A stretch of DNA of 64,000 nucleotides from Anaerocolumna sp. AGMB13020 (GCF_033100115.1 NZ_CP136910.1:3062001-3126000); one strand, 5' to 3'; positions 53,158-63,169 are shown, counted from the stretch's first letter. The notes: a model not told the origin generated them from the letters alone. A program made the numbers and translations.

Positions 53158-54348
53158 ATGAATAAATTATTATTTACATCGGAGTCCGTAACCGAGGGGC
53201 ATCCCGATAAAATCTGTGATCAGATTTCCGATTCTGTTTTGGATGCCATGTTAGAGCAGGATCCTATGAGCCGTGTTGCCTGCGAAACAGCAATAACCAC
53301 CGGTTTAGTACTGGTTATGGGAGAGATTACAACAAATGGCTATGTAGACATTCAGAAAATCGTACGTGATACTATCAGAGAGATTGGATATGACAGATCA
53401 GATTATGGTTTTGATGCCAATACCTGCGGTGTTATCGTAGCGTTAGACGAGCAGTCTTCTGATATCGCTATGGGTGTTAACAAAGCCCTTGAAGCGAAGG
53501 AAAAGACCATGTCCGAGGACGAGCTGGAAGCAATCGGTGCAGGTGATCAGGGTATGATGTTTGGTTATGCAAGCAATGAGACAGAAGAGTATCTGCCTTA
53601 TCCTATTTCTTTAGCACATAAGCTTACCAGACAGTTGACAAAAGTACGTAAAGACGGAACTCTTTCTTATTTAAGACCCGACGGAAAATCTCAGGTAACC
53701 GTAGAATATAATGAAGCCGGCAAACCAGTGCATTTAAATGCGGTAGTTCTTTCTACTCAGCACGGTGCGGAAGTTACGCAGGAACAGATTCATGCAGATA
53801 TCAAGAAATATGTATTTGATGAAGTTCTTCCAGCAGAACTGGTAGATGAGAATACAAAGTTCTTTATTAATCCCACCGGCAGATTTGTAATCGGCGGACC
53901 CAATGGTGACAGCGGTTTAACAGGCCGCAAGATCATTGTAGACACTTATGGCGGATATGCTCGTCACGGCGGTGGTGCTTTCTCTGGTAAGGATTGCACA
54001 AAGGTAGACCGTTCAGCTGCTTATGCAGCACGTTATGTAGCAAAGAATATCGTAGCTGCAGGTCTGGCTGAAAAATGTGAGATTCAGTTATCCTATGCAA
54101 TCGGTGTGGCACAGCCTACCTCCATTATGGTTGATACTTTCGGAACAAGTTCCTTAAGTGCCGATGAGTTCGTTGAAATCATTCGTGAGAACTTTGATCT
54201 TCGTCCCGCAGGAATTATTAAGATGCTTGACTTAAGACGTCCTATCTACAAGCAGACTGCAGCTTACGGACATTTTGGAAGAAATGATCTTGATCTGCCT
54301 TGGGAGAAGACAGATAAAGCAGAGATATTAAGCAGCTATAAGAAATAA
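53158..54348 (+). CDS. metK: S-adenosylmethionine synthetase
   Basis: 396 residues with the signature hexapeptide [12 protein letters not shown] and the P-loop-like [16 protein letters not shown], plus the N-terminal [16 protein letters not shown]. It makes SAM from methionine and ATP. The full-length protein is canonical. The ATG has AGGAG upstream. An SAM-I riboswitch and terminator precede it, with a further 195-base leader. Confidence 0.98.
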   Translation: MNKLLFTSESVTEGHPDKICDQISDSVLDAMLEQDPMSRVACETAITTGLVLVMGEITTNGYVDIQKIVRDTIREIGYDRSDYGFDANTCGVIVALDEQSSDIAMGVNKALEAKEKTMSEDELEAIGAGDQGMMFGYASNETEEYLPYPISLAHKLTRQLTKVRKDGTLSYLRPDGKSQVTVEYNEAGKPVHLNAVVLSTQHGAEVTQEQIHADIKKYVFDEVLPAELVDENTKFFINPTGRFVIGGPNGDSGLTGRKIIVDTYGGYARHGGGAFSGKDCTKVDRSAAYAARYVAKNIVAAGLAEKCEIQLSYAIGVAQPTSIMVDTFGTSSLSADEFVEIIRENFDLRPAGIIKMLDLRRPIYKQTAAYGHFGRNDLDLPWEKTDKAEILSSYKK

Positions 54349-54380
54349 GGTTTTATTAAGTTGATATAAGTTGTACAATC

Positions 54381-54416
54381 AGAAGGTTTTCCATTTATGG
54401 CGAGCCTTCTTTTTTT
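54381..54416 (+). terminator. Terminator of metK
   Basis: AGAAGG (54381-54386) and CCTTCT (54405-54410) enclose an inner CCATTTATGG hairpin, followed by TTTTTTT. Confidence 0.78.
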
Positions 54417-54564
54417 ATAAAATATTTAGAAAACTCATAGTTATTTTCAGTGTAGAAGCCGGAGGCTTATGGTATAATAACCTATAGAAGCATGGAAGAT
54501 TCTGTGAATACAATTATGATTGAATCACCTGCTTTTTGCACAAGAAGAATAGGAGGTTCCTGAA

Positions 54565-56091
54565 TTGAAATTAAAGAGCAGGCTGTTTACGGCCTTTCTT
54601 ATTATAACTACGATACCTCTTTTGCTGGTTTGCTTGTCCATTAGTATTATAATCGGATATCAGAACAATGAGATTAAACAGGTCTATGATGTGAAAACAG
54701 ATTCTATCACAGCCATATCAAACCCCGTACAGCTCTTAAGCAGACTTACAAAAGGTGTATACAATGAAATTGTTTTAATGGCAGCTAAGAATCCGGATAA
54801 ATTTGAAGACAATGAATATGTGAACTATCTGGAGAAGGAACTTACCGGAAAGTATTCCTATCTTGTTATACGTAAGGAGGATACCTTTCTATACAGCGGA
54901 AATACAACAAAATTCGAAAAAATACAAAACAGTATTCCGAAATTTGGTAAGTATACCGGAACAGTGGAAGGCGGACTTTATGTGGACGGGCAATATCCTT
55001 TTCTCTTAAAGCAGCAGGATTTCCACTTTAGTGACGGTACCGAAGGAAGCGTCATAATCATTACGGAGCTGGATACTTTGATTCCTCAGATTAAGGCTTC
55101 CGCCATACAGCTTCTCCTTTCACTTATTTCAATTATAATATTAACAGCATCAGTGTTGATAATATGGATTTACCGAAGTGTTATAATACCAATTAATACA
55201 CTTCATGCTGCAACCAATGCCATGAAGGAAGGCAATCTGGATTATTCCATCGAAGGTGATCCGGAGGATGAAATCGGAAGGCTCTGTGTGGACTTCGAGG
55301 AGATGAGAATACGTCTCAAAGAGCTGATAGATGTAAGGCTTCGTTATGAGCAGGAAATGAAAGAATTAATCAGTAATATTTCTCACGATCTGAGGACGCC
55401 TATAACTGCAATCAAAGGTTATGCGGAAGGGATTATGGACGGAGTTGCAGATACGAAGGAGAAGCAGGAGAAATATCTTAAGACAATTTACACAAAGGCT
55501 AACGATTTATCTGCCCTGGTAGATGAACTGTCTTTTTACTCTAAAATTGACTGTAATACCATGCCGTATACCTTCTCCTGTCTTAACCTTGGCGATTATT
55601 TTGAGGACTGCTTCGGTGAGATTAACCTGGATCTGGAGGTTAAGAATATAGAAGTGGAATATCATAATGATACGGATAAAGACACCAAGGTTAATGTAGA
55701 TGCAGAGCAGCTGAAACGTGTGGTTAATAATATCGTTGGAAATTCCGTAAAATATATGAATCGAAAAAATGGACGTATCATGATACGAATTATGGAGGGC
55801 GGCAGTTTTAACCGACCGGAGGATGTGGTAATCTGCATCGAAGATAATGGTGTGGGGATTCCAAAGAAAGACCTTCCTTATGTATTTGAGCGGTTCTACA
55901 GGGCAGATGCCTCCAGAAATTCCACCAAAGGCGGAACCGGATTGGGACTTGCCATTGCCAAGAAAATCATAGAAGATCATATGGGGACTATATGGGCGGA
56001 AAGTGATGAAGAAAAAGGTACCGCCATATTTTTCTCCTTAAAGAAATGCAAGGAATGTCCAGAACAGGAACAGTCTATCAACGAAGGTTAA
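54565..56091 (+). CDS. Membrane sensor histidine kinase
   Basis: 508 residues. One N-terminal membrane segment (about 8-30), an extracytoplasmic sensor of about 150 residues, a second segment (about 185-208), HAMP, then HisKA with the phospho-acceptor H274 (ISNISHDLRTPITAI) and a HATPase domain with N (RVVNNIVGNSVKY), G1 (EDNGVGIPKKDL), F (FYRAD) and G2 (GGTGLGLAI) boxes. TTG start with AGGAGG upstream. Cotranscribed with the response regulator 42 bp downstream; the kinase gene comes first, which is less common. The signal is unknown. Confidence 0.93.
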   Translation: MKLKSRLFTAFLIITTIPLLLVCLSISIIIGYQNNEIKQVYDVKTDSITAISNPVQLLSRLTKGVYNEIVLMAAKNPDKFEDNEYVNYLEKELTGKYSYLVIRKEDTFLYSGNTTKFEKIQNSIPKFGKYTGTVEGGLYVDGQYPFLLKQQDFHFSDGTEGSVIIITELDTLIPQIKASAIQLLLSLISIIILTASVLIIWIYRSVIIPINTLHAATNAMKEGNLDYSIEGDPEDEIGRLCVDFEEMRIRLKELIDVRLRYEQEMKELISNISHDLRTPITAIKGYAEGIMDGVADTKEKQEKYLKTIYTKANDLSALVDELSFYSKIDCNTMPYTFSCLNLGDYFEDCFGEINLDLEVKNIEVEYHNDTDKDTKVNVDAEQLKRVVNNIVGNSVKYMNRKNGRIMIRIMEGGSFNRPEDVVICIEDNGVGIPKKDLPYVFERFYRADASRNSTKGGTGLGLAIAKKIIEDHMGTIWAESDEEKGTAIFFSLKKCKECPEQEQSINEG

Positions 56092-56133
56092 CATTTAATT
56101 ATATAAAATAAAGAATTTGGAATGGAGGATACT

Positions 56134-56823
56134 ATGAGCAGAATATTAATTGTAGAAGATGAAATGGCAATTGCAGAGCTGGAGAAGGATTATCTGGAGC
56201 TCAGCGGTTTTGAGGTGGATATAGAAAACACAGGTGATCAGGGACTTGAAAGAGCACTGAATGAAGATTTTGATCTGATAATTCTGGATCTGATGCTTCC
56301 GGGACTTGATGGTTTTGAGATCTGTAAGTCTATCCGAAGTGCAAAAAATATACCTATCTTTATGGTATCAGCGAAAAAAGAGGATATCGATAAGATCAGG
56401 GGCTTAGGAATGGGCGCTGATGACTATATCACAAAACCCTTTAGTCCCAGCGAGCTGGTAGCCAGAGTAAAGGCGCACCTGGCACGTTATGAAAGACTAA
56501 TCGGTGAAAGTGTCAGAGAAAATGAGATTATTGAAATCAGGGGAATTAAGATTGACAAGACGGCCAGACGAGTATACGTTAATAGTGAAGAGAAGAATTT
56601 TACCACAAAAGAGTTCGACCTTTTAACCTTTTTAGCGGAGAACCCCAATCGCGTATATACGAAAGAAGAGCTATTCCAGGAAATCTGGGATATGGACTCC
56701 ATTGGTGATATTGCTACAGTTACGGTGCATATCAAGAAAATCAGAGAAAAGATTGAATTTAACACCTCAAAGCCACAGTATATTGAGACGATATGGGGTG
56801 TGGGTTACCGTTTTAAAGTGTAA
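56134..56823 (+). CDS. OmpR/PhoB-family response regulator
   Basis: 229 residues. Receiver domain with the acidic pair EDE near the N-terminus, phospho-acceptor D52 (ILDLMLPG), Thr/Ser switch (MVSAKK) and Lys (TKPF). A winged-helix C-terminal domain ends GYRFKV. The ATG at 56134 is preceded by GGAGG inside an alternative upstream start. Partner of the histidine kinase just upstream. Confidence 0.95.
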   Translation: MSRILIVEDEMAIAELEKDYLELSGFEVDIENTGDQGLERALNEDFDLIILDLMLPGLDGFEICKSIRSAKNIPIFMVSAKKEDIDKIRGLGMGADDYITKPFSPSELVARVKAHLARYERLIGESVRENEIIEIRGIKIDKTARRVYVNSEEKNFTTKEFDLLTFLAENPNRVYTKEELFQEIWDMDSIGDIATVTVHIKKIREKIEFNTSKPQYIETIWGVGYRFKV

Positions 56824-56978
56824 TTAGAACCGAAAATGGTATAAAAAATGAGCAATGGGACCGGCAGGTTTTAAACAGGTCCAAAGCCAAGCCACATTGA
56901 ATTCCTCCAGTGTTAGGGGAATCTACACGATGTGTCTTTCAGAAAAAAGAATATATGTATCAGGAAGAGGGAGCGAGT

Positions 56979-57233
56979 ATGGAGACCAGGATTGCTTTAG
57001 TTGGTATTATTGTAGAGAATCTTGAAAAGGTAGAGGAGGTAAATCATATTCTTCATGAATATGGGAAATTTATTGTGGGCAGAATGGGACTGCCGATTAA
57101 AGAACATGGTGTAAATATTATCAGCATTGTAGTAGAATCAGACAGCAATACGATTAATTCTCTGTCCGGCAAGCTCGGCATGTTGGAAGGAATCAGCGCT
57201 AAGACAGTATATTCAAAAACGGGAACCAATTAA
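56979..57233 (+). CDS. TM1266-family regulator (iron-only hydrogenase system-type)
   Basis: 84 residues, alpha-beta sandwich of the ACT/NikR-like kind: METRIALVGIIVENLEKVEEVN and IVGRMGLPIKEHGVNIISIVVESD with the family's HILHEYG motif. Proteins of this family are annotated as putative regulators of iron-only hydrogenase systems. GAGGGAG precedes the ATG at 56979. No hydrogenase maturation gene is in the window, so the link is from family annotation only. Confidence 0.85.
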   Translation: METRIALVGIIVENLEKVEEVNHILHEYGKFIVGRMGLPIKEHGVNIISIVVESDSNTINSLSGKLGMLEGISAKTVYSKTGTN

Positions 57234-57421
57234 TAAAAGGCTTGGTACGACAGGCAGATTGAGGATGCATAGGTTATCCTCTTAGAATTAAAGTATGCCA
57301 GAGTGGGAATTTGAGTTAGTGTGGAAGAAGCTTAATATGAGATGCTGACACCAATAGATACTTCTGTATTATTTATCTATGGGAGTAGCTTTTACAAGTC
57401 TGAGGCAGGAGGGAATTCAAT

Positions 57422-57940
57422 ATGTATGATATCTTAAAAACAAGACGAAGCATCCGAAAGTTTACGGAAAAGAACTTGGAGGAAGCAGTATTAGAGGAAA
57501 TATTAAAAGGGGCCTTAATGGCACCCTCTTCCCGAAGTATTAGGCCTTGGGAACTTGTAGTGGTAAGAGACAAGGATACCTTAAGTTCCCTAAGCCGCTG
57601 CAGAGGTGCGCAGTCAGCGCTTATCGGAGGAGCGGATACAGCTGTGGTGGTAACAGCTGATACTACACTTTCGGACGTATGGGTTGAGGATACCTCGATT
57701 CTGGCAGCTATCCTGCAGCTTGAAGCTCATGCAAAGGGGCTTGGTTCCTGTTGGGTACAAATAAGAAATCGCAGTAAAGAGGAAGGTGTTACGGCGGAGG
57801 ACTATATAAAAGAGTTGCTTAAGATACCAGAAGGTTATGGAGTGGAGTGCATTATTGCACTTGGATACCCAGCGGAAGCAAGAGCTCCTCACGAGGAGGA
57901 AAAACTCCCTATGACTAAGATTAGAAGAGAGCAATTCTAG
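57422..57940 (+). CDS. Nitroreductase-family protein
   Basis: 172 residues of the FMN-dependent nitroreductase fold: ILKTRRSIRKFTEKNLEEAVLEEILKGALMAPSSRSIRPWELVVV and GSCWVQIRNR, with the C-terminal GYGVECIIALGYPAEA. Such enzymes reduce nitro compounds, quinones or flavin-linked substrates using NAD(P)H. AGGAGG-like site before the ATG. It is separate from the other nitroreductase at 62398, to which it is only distantly related. Confidence 0.9.
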   Translation: MYDILKTRRSIRKFTEKNLEEAVLEEILKGALMAPSSRSIRPWELVVVRDKDTLSSLSRCRGAQSALIGGADTAVVVTADTTLSDVWVEDTSILAAILQLEAHAKGLGSCWVQIRNRSKEEGVTAEDYIKELLKIPEGYGVECIIALGYPAEARAPHEEEKLPMTKIRREQF

Positions 57941-58007
57941 AGAATACTTTCTAAGCATAGGAATTATTCTCTAGAAACTTTATGAAATAAAGTTTGATTC
58001 CAATATA

Positions 58008-58051
58008 TAAAACGGGTATAGGGAGACTTATGGTATCCATATACCCGTTAA
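58008..58051 (-). terminator. Terminator after the 38-residue gene
   Basis: AACGGGTATA and TATACCCGTT are complementary around a ~20-base loop; on the minus strand the stem is followed by TTAT. It lies about 20 bp after the stop codon. Confidence 0.7.
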
Positions 58052-58067
58052 GTCTTAGAGATTAGGA

Positions 58068-58184
58068 TCAGATCTTTTCACAGCCTGCGGCATGTCCTAA
58101 CCAGAGGGTATTCATTGGTGAATCAAATTCCGGGTCGTCTATAAAATCTTTTGAGATGTTGTTGATGTTAGTGATTCTGTTCAT
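58068..58184 (-). CDS. 38-residue orphan peptide
   Basis: The minus-strand frame reads MNRITNINNISKDFIDD then PEFDSPMNTLWLGHAAGCEKI. A good AGAGAGG ribosome site lies six bases before the ATG and a terminator follows about 20 bp after the stop, so expression as a small unit is plausible. It has one cysteine near the C-terminus, no signal peptide, and acidic centre. No homologue known to me; it could be a signalling-peptide precursor or an orphan regulator. The remaining 57941-58392 stretch holds nothing else. Confidence 0.6.
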   Translation of the reverse strand: MNRITNINNISKDFIDDPEFDSPMNTLWLGHAAGCEKI

Positions 58185-58392
58185 TGTACCTCTCTTTCAG
58201 CACTTTGGTTGTTATTGTGATATTATTTATTCTATCTTTATCATGGTTCTATGGACAATGGATAAAACATTTAAAATTATTTATTCTTATTTTGATGGTG
58301 TTCTTAACAGAGCCTTTACTTGCGTGACATACCGTGTTATAATGATAACCACAAATTTTTAAAAATGTTTGGTTAACGATTAGGAGGACACT

Positions 58393-59208
58393 ATGCATAT
58401 CACGATAACGGGAAATCTTGGAAGCGGAAAATCCACAATCTGCAAGATATTGGAGGACAAGTTCGGTTTTGAGATTTATTCCACAGGGAAGGTTCAAAGA
58501 GAACTGGCGAGACAGATGAACATGACGACCCTAGAGATGAACCAGTTAATGTGCAGTGACCATAAGTATGACAATATGATAGATGATGCAACTGCTGCAA
58601 TATCCAGAGAGAACCCGGATAAGAACATTATTTTCGATTCCAGGCTGGCCTGGCACTTTGTGGGAAAATCTTTTAAGGTATTTCTGGCGGTAGATTTAAA
58701 TATAGCGGCAGAGAGAGTTATGCATGATAATAGAGGGAAGGAAGAACAGTACGCTACTTTAGAGGAAGCAAAAGAGAAACTGTTTGAGAGAGCCCAGACA
58801 GAGAATCTGCGCTATAAAGACATTTATAATCTGGAATATTTTAATTATTCAAATTATAATCTGGTTATAGAGAGTACCTATTCTTCACCGGAGCTTATTG
58901 CTTCTGTAATAATGAAGGAAGCGAAAAATTATTATGCACTGATGGCAGATAACAACGGACAATGTGTTAATACTACAAGAATTCTGCTTTCACCTAAATC
59001 TCTTTATAAGGATAAGGTAACCAAGGAAGATTTAACCTCTTTGAAGGATAAGATCGCTGAATTTTCTAAATTAAAGGAAGTACCGGATATTAAAGTTAAC
59101 GCAAGGAAAGAAAAAGGAGAGTATACATTACTTTCAAATGAAGATACTGTAAAAGCTGCCTTAGAAGCAGGTTTACCCTTTTTAATTACGGAGTTGGAAT
59201 GTAATTAA
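58393..59208 (+). CDS. Cytidylate-kinase-like P-loop protein with C-terminal extension
   Basis: 271 residues. P-loop GNLGSGKST (residues 7-15), a NMP-binding helix region (KVQRELARQMNMTTLEMNQL) and DSRLAWHFV point to an AAA_18/CMP kinase-like fold. The last ~75 residues (TRILLSPKSLYKDKVTKEDLTSLKDKI ... YTLLSNEDTVKAALEAGLPFLITEL) resemble the ParB N-terminal/sulfiredoxin-like fold, which I infer only from pattern. GGAGG precedes the ATG. The kinase substrate is unknown. Confidence 0.78.
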   Translation: MHITITGNLGSGKSTICKILEDKFGFEIYSTGKVQRELARQMNMTTLEMNQLMCSDHKYDNMIDDATAAISRENPDKNIIFDSRLAWHFVGKSFKVFLAVDLNIAAERVMHDNRGKEEQYATLEEAKEKLFERAQTENLRYKDIYNLEYFNYSNYNLVIESTYSSPELIASVIMKEAKNYYALMADNNGQCVNTTRILLSPKSLYKDKVTKEDLTSLKDKIAEFSKLKEVPDIKVNARKEKGEYTLLSNEDTVKAALEAGLPFLITELECN

Positions 59209-59262
59209 AACCATTCTTTTGCAATTGATGCAATAATAACCTAACATACAAATTTAATTTCG

Positions 59263-59308
59263 GCAGATAATAAAACAAAGAATTCTTTGTTATATTATCT
59301 GCTTTTTT
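59263..59308 (+). terminator. Strong terminator after the kinase gene
   Basis: GCAGATAATA (59263-59272) pairs with TATTATCTGC (59293-59302), an inner CAAAGAATTCTTTG palindrome fills the loop, and six T follow. Confidence 0.9.
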
Positions 59309-59355
59309 GTGTCTTAAATTATATCCTTACGGTCAAGGAAAGAAGGGAGGTTCTT

Positions 59356-60402
59356 ATGGAAATTCTAAACAACAGCAAGGTGAAAATGTCCATTATAATC
59401 ATACTTACAGTGTTTGGTGTTTATGTTGGACTTGAGTATGTGCTGCCTCTCTTTGCACCATTTATTCTGGCTTACCTGATAGCATCAGGACTTTTGCCCT
59501 TGGTAAAATTTTTAAACCGTAAAACCAGACTTCCTAAACTTCTTGGAGGCATTCTTTCCTTAAGCCTGTTTGGTGCACTTGCCGGTATGGGACTGTTCTA
59601 TCTGTGTGATATATTAATTAAGCAGTTTGTTGCATTGCTTAAGAATTTTCCCATCTACTTAGCTATACTTTCCGGATATCTGGACGAGTTTTGCAGAGGA
59701 TGTGATAAGTTTTTTGGAATCAAATTAGGGACTGTTCAGAACTTTATATATACTAATTTTGATGGAGTGCTACTGATTATAAAAAATAAAATCATGCCTG
59801 TCATAACTACCAGAAGCATTAATCTTCTTATTGGGATAGCAGGTTTTGTAGGAATTCTATTAATTATGATTGTGAGTATCCTGCTTTTAATCAAAGATGA
59901 GGATAAATATAAAAGCGGGATTAGAAATTCGGCTTATTACAATGAAATTCACCTGGTTACTTCAAAACTTTCTGGTATGGGAGTTGCATACCTAAAGACC
60001 CAGGGAATCATGATGATATTAATTTCCATCGTAAGTACTGCGGCTATGCTGCTCATTAGAAATAAATATGCACTGCTTGTAGGAATAGGAATAGGTGTAG
60101 TGGATGCTTTCCCGATCCTGGGCAGCGGGTTGGTTCTGATACCCTGGGCTGTTATCAGCTTATTTCAGCAGGATTTTTTAACTGCGGCAGTGCTGCTGAC
60201 GGCTTATGTAAGTTGTCAGATCCTGAGGCAGACAGTGGAGCCTAAATTGCTGGGAAACAGTATTGGGATTAAACCTATATACACTATGATGGCCATGTAT
60301 GCAGGACTCAAAATATTTGGCATTCCGGGCTTTATTCTTGGACCTGTAGGTTTGGTAATAATCATTACGGTAGTGAAGGAAGCACAGAACCGATTAAGTT
60401 AA
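59356..60402 (+). CDS. AI-2E/YtvI-family membrane protein
   Basis: About 348 residues from the ATG at 59356 (GGGAGG upstream), seven or eight membrane segments. The AI-2E signature GxGxGxxDxxPxxG is seen as GIGIGVVDAFPILGSG, and PILGSGLVLIPWA follows. The 371-residue sporulation protein YtvI of Bacillus belongs to this family and would fit a spore-former, but other members are transporters, so the name stays open. Confidence 0.88.
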   Translation: MEILNNSKVKMSIIIILTVFGVYVGLEYVLPLFAPFILAYLIASGLLPLVKFLNRKTRLPKLLGGILSLSLFGALAGMGLFYLCDILIKQFVALLKNFPIYLAILSGYLDEFCRGCDKFFGIKLGTVQNFIYTNFDGVLLIIKNKIMPVITTRSINLLIGIAGFVGILLIMIVSILLLIKDEDKYKSGIRNSAYYNEIHLVTSKLSGMGVAYLKTQGIMMILISIVSTAAMLLIRNKYALLVGIGIGVVDAFPILGSGLVLIPWAVISLFQQDFLTAAVLLTAYVSCQILRQTVEPKLLGNSIGIKPIYTMMAMYAGLKIFGIPGFILGPVGLVIIITVVKEAQNRLS

Positions 60403-60410
60403 AAAAGAAG

Positions 60411-60439
60411 TTGACAAAGGCTGTGAGGTGGCATAAAAT
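60411..60439 (+). promoter_or_regulatory. Promoter of proS leader
   Basis: TTGACA (60411-60416), 17 bases, TAAAAT (60434-60439). Confidence 0.8.
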
Positions 60440-60446
60440 CATAATA

Positions 60447-60664
60447 CAAAGCAATGAAGAGGAATAGTATATAGCTGTTATCCTCCCAGAGAGAGAATAG
60501 ATTGGTGTGAGATTCTCAGGATAACTTTATAGAACCTACCTTGGAGCACTGTATGAAAATACAGCGTAGAACCGGCGTTAGCGGTGTTAAAGTGAACTGT
60601 TTACAGTTAATTAGGGTGGTACCGCCGAGGTCTTTCGGTCCCTTGTGGAGGAAGGACTTTTTTT
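60447..60664 (+). promoter_or_regulatory. T-box riboswitch (proline) with terminator upstream of proS
   Basis: The T-box core AGGGTGGTACCGCC lies at 60613-60626. Stem I is closed by GTTATCC/GGATAAC (about 60478 and 60519). The specifier frame GAA-CCT-A-CCTTGGAGC places a proline CCT at 60535-60537, mirroring the metG leader, where ATG stands there. Terminator GTCTTTC/GAAGGAC (about 60630-60657) with an eight-base T run follows. Confidence 0.9.
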
Positions 60665-60745
60665 TATTGCTTTTTTGCAGAATAAAGATGTCTCCTCCTT
60701 ATAAACGTCAGTTTATAAACAATTGTTCTGAAAGGAGAAATCGCT

Positions 60746-62179
60746 ATGGCGAAAGAAAAGAAACTGGTAGAAGCAATAACCTCCATGGAAGAGGATTTTG
60801 CCCAGTGGTACACAGATGTTGTAAAGAAAGCAGAATTAATCGATTATTCCAGTGTAAGAGGATGTATGATTTTAAGACCCGGCGGCTATGCCATCTGGGA
60901 GAACATTCAGAAGGAACTGGACAGAAGATTTAAGGAAACAGGGGTAGAGAATGTTTATATGCCTATGTTCATACCCGAGAGTCTGCTGCAGAAAGAGAAG
61001 GATCATGTAGAGGGATTTGCCCCGGAGGTTGCCTGGGTTACACATGGAGGACTGGAACCTTTACAGGAAAGAATGTGCGTAAGACCTACTTCCGAGACAC
61101 TGTTCTGTGATCATTACTCCAATATTATTCAGTCTTACAGGGATCTGCCAAAGGTATATAACCAGTGGTGTTCCGTTGTACGTTGGGAGAAAACCACAAG
61201 ACCTTTCCTGCGTTCAGTAGAATTCCTGTGGCAGGAGGGACATACGGCTCATGCTACAGCAGAGGAAGCAGAGGAGAGGACCATACAGATGCTAAATCTC
61301 TATGCAGATTTCTGTGAAGAGGTTCTTGCCATTCCCATGGTCAGAGGAAAGAAAACAGATAAAGAGAAATTCGCAGGTGCAAAGGATACCTATACCATTG
61401 AAGCTTTAATGCATGATGGCAAGGCGCTTCAATCAGGAACCAGCCATAACTTCGGAGATGGATTTGCACATGCTTTTGATATTCAATATACCGACAAAGA
61501 CAACAAGCTTCAGTATGTGCATCAGACCTCCTGGGGTATGACCACCAGACTGATTGGCGCGGTAATCATGGTTCATGGAGATAACAGCGGACTTGTTCTT
61601 CCGCCAAGGGTTGCACCTGTACAGGTAATGATTGTTCCCATTGCCCAGCATAAAGAGGGTGTACTCGAAAAAGCAGCTGAACTGAAAGAACGTCTTGGTG
61701 CTTTCCGCGTAAAGGTTGATGACACAGATAAGAGTCCCGGCTGGAAATTCAGTGAGCAGGAGATGAGAGGAATCCCTGTTCGTATTGAAATCGGACCGAA
61801 GGATATTGAAGAAAATCAGGCTGTAATCGTACGCCGTGATACCAGAGAAAAAATCGTTGTAACTCTTGATAACCTTGAGAATGAGGTTGAGAAGGTACTT
61901 GATGTAATCCAGAAAGAAATGCTTGAAAGAGCCAGAGAACACAGAGATGCACACACCTATCAGGCAACTGAGTTCGAAGACTTTAAAGAGGCAGTAGCCA
62001 CAAAACCCGGTTTCATAAAGGCAATGTGGTGCGGAGATAAAGCTTGTGAGGATACAATTAAAGAAGAGACAGGTGCTACTTCCAGATGTATGCCTTTTAA
62101 ACAGGAAGAAATAGCTGATACCTGTGTATGCTGCGGCAAGAAAGCAAAGTCACTGGTGTACTGGGGAAAAGCATATTAA
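60746..62179 (+). CDS. proS: Proline--tRNA ligase (short archaeal/eukaryotic-like form)
   Basis: 477 residues, class II synthetase. Motif 2 ([26 protein letters not shown]) and motif 3 region ([16 protein letters not shown]) are present, followed by the anticodon-binding domain and the extra C-terminal zinc-type domain ([20 protein letters not shown]) of the ProS type lacking the editing insertion. It charges tRNA-Pro. AAAGGAG precedes the ATG. The T-box leader codon matches. Confidence 0.97.
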   Translation: MAKEKKLVEAITSMEEDFAQWYTDVVKKAELIDYSSVRGCMILRPGGYAIWENIQKELDRRFKETGVENVYMPMFIPESLLQKEKDHVEGFAPEVAWVTHGGLEPLQERMCVRPTSETLFCDHYSNIIQSYRDLPKVYNQWCSVVRWEKTTRPFLRSVEFLWQEGHTAHATAEEAEERTIQMLNLYADFCEEVLAIPMVRGKKTDKEKFAGAKDTYTIEALMHDGKALQSGTSHNFGDGFAHAFDIQYTDKDNKLQYVHQTSWGMTTRLIGAVIMVHGDNSGLVLPPRVAPVQVMIVPIAQHKEGVLEKAAELKERLGAFRVKVDDTDKSPGWKFSEQEMRGIPVRIEIGPKDIEENQAVIVRRDTREKIVVTLDNLENEVEKVLDVIQKEMLERAREHRDAHTYQATEFEDFKEAVATKPGFIKAMWCGDKACEDTIKEETGATSRCMPFKQEEIADTCVCCGKKAKSLVYWGKAY

Positions 62180-62188
62180 TAACTTTAA

Positions 62189-62222
62189 AGAAGGAGGCCA
62201 GGTTTATCCTGCCTCCTTCTTA
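62189..62222 (+). terminator. Terminator of proS
   Basis: AAGAAGGAGGC (62189-62199) pairs with GCCTCCTTCTT (62211-62221). Confidence 0.85.
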
Positions 62223-62397
62223 ATGGAACAGTCAAAACCTGAGGGGGTTGGCCTTTTCTGTTCCTTTATACAATCGAAAGTTTATAACGGTTTTATATCT
62301 TTCTTAAATTACACAAATTCTACACAAAATTATATGTTATAAAAATCATTCACTTAAAATAGCTGTAAACCGTTACGTCCTTTCGTTATTGCTGATC

Positions 62398-63000
62398 CTA
62401 TTCTATTCCAAATACACGAATGCGGTCTTCCAAAGGAGTAAAAGCTTTTTCACCGGGTGCTGCTGTTGGTTTACCAAAAGGCATCTGAGCAATCAGCTTA
62501 TAAGACTCCGGCACATTCCAGGTTTTTTTAACCTCTGCTTCTATTAGCTCACTGTAGTGCTGAAGAGAAGCACCGAGACCTTCATTTTCCAGGGCGGTCC
62601 ACACGATTAATTGAAGCATTCCGCTTGATTGTTGTGCCCATACCGGGAAGTTATCTTTATAAAGAGAATACTCCTTCTGCAGATATTCAACGATACCATT
62701 GTCATCAAAGAATAAGACGGTACCATGGCCTGCCTTAAAGGATGCAATTTTTTCTTCGGTAGGTGCAAAGCTGTCTGCAGGAACTACCTTTCTTAATGCT
62801 TCCAATGCAATATCCCAAAGTTTATCATGTTCCTTACCAAATAATAATACAACCTTGCCGCTTTGTGAATTAAAGGCAGAGGGTGAATGCTTTACTGCAT
62901 GCTCTACAAGTTCTTTTATTGTAGTGTCTGAAACAGGTGACTCTTTGCTAAAGGCGTATATGGTTCTTCTGTCTGCAATTGCTTCGTTAAAATTCTTCAT
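62398..63000 (-). CDS. Nitroreductase-family protein (HBN1-like)
   Basis: 200 residues: MKNFNEAIADRRTIYAFSKESPVSD, HSPSAFNSQSGKVVLLFGKEHDKLWDI and VWTALENEGLGASLQHYSELI are typical of the NAD(P)H nitroreductase group including yeast Hbn1/Frm2. It binds FMN. Start at 63000 with AGGAGG upstream. The divergent-facing MarR gene lies upstream on the same strand with a shared operator, which suggests induction by an aromatic or oxidative compound. Confidence 0.9.
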   Translation of the reverse strand: MKNFNEAIADRRTIYAFSKESPVSDTTIKELVEHAVKHSPSAFNSQSGKVVLLFGKEHDKLWDIALEALRKVVPADSFAPTEEKIASFKAGHGTVLFFDDNGIVEYLQKEYSLYKDNFPVWAQQSSGMLQLIVWTALENEGLGASLQHYSELIEAEVKKTWNVPESYKLIAQMPFGKPTAAPGEKAFTPLEDRIRVFGIE

Positions 63001-63125
63001 GGTGGATCCTCCTGAAAACATAATATTTTTTTGATGTTCTTAATATACCCTGTATGTGCTTGCATTAGACGTATTCTGAATTGTTTTTCAGAAATAAGGG
63101 CTTTCATGTTAGTACTAGTTGATAG

Positions 63126-63137
63126 TACTAGTTAGTA
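63126..63137 (-). promoter_or_regulatory. MarR-type operator upstream of the nitroreductase
   Basis: TACTAGTTAGTA occurs here on the plus strand, preceded by a mirrored TTAGTACTAGTT (63113 on) that makes a symmetric cluster. The identical 12-mer occurs in the marR promoter at 63630-63641 on the minus strand. Confidence 0.7.
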
Positions 63138-63169
63138 CGATTGTACGATTGCTGTAAATAGAGATGTAC

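Noticed and set aside
62124..62342. 72-residue frame over the end of proS
   Set aside because: Overlaps proS and its terminator; no ribosome site.
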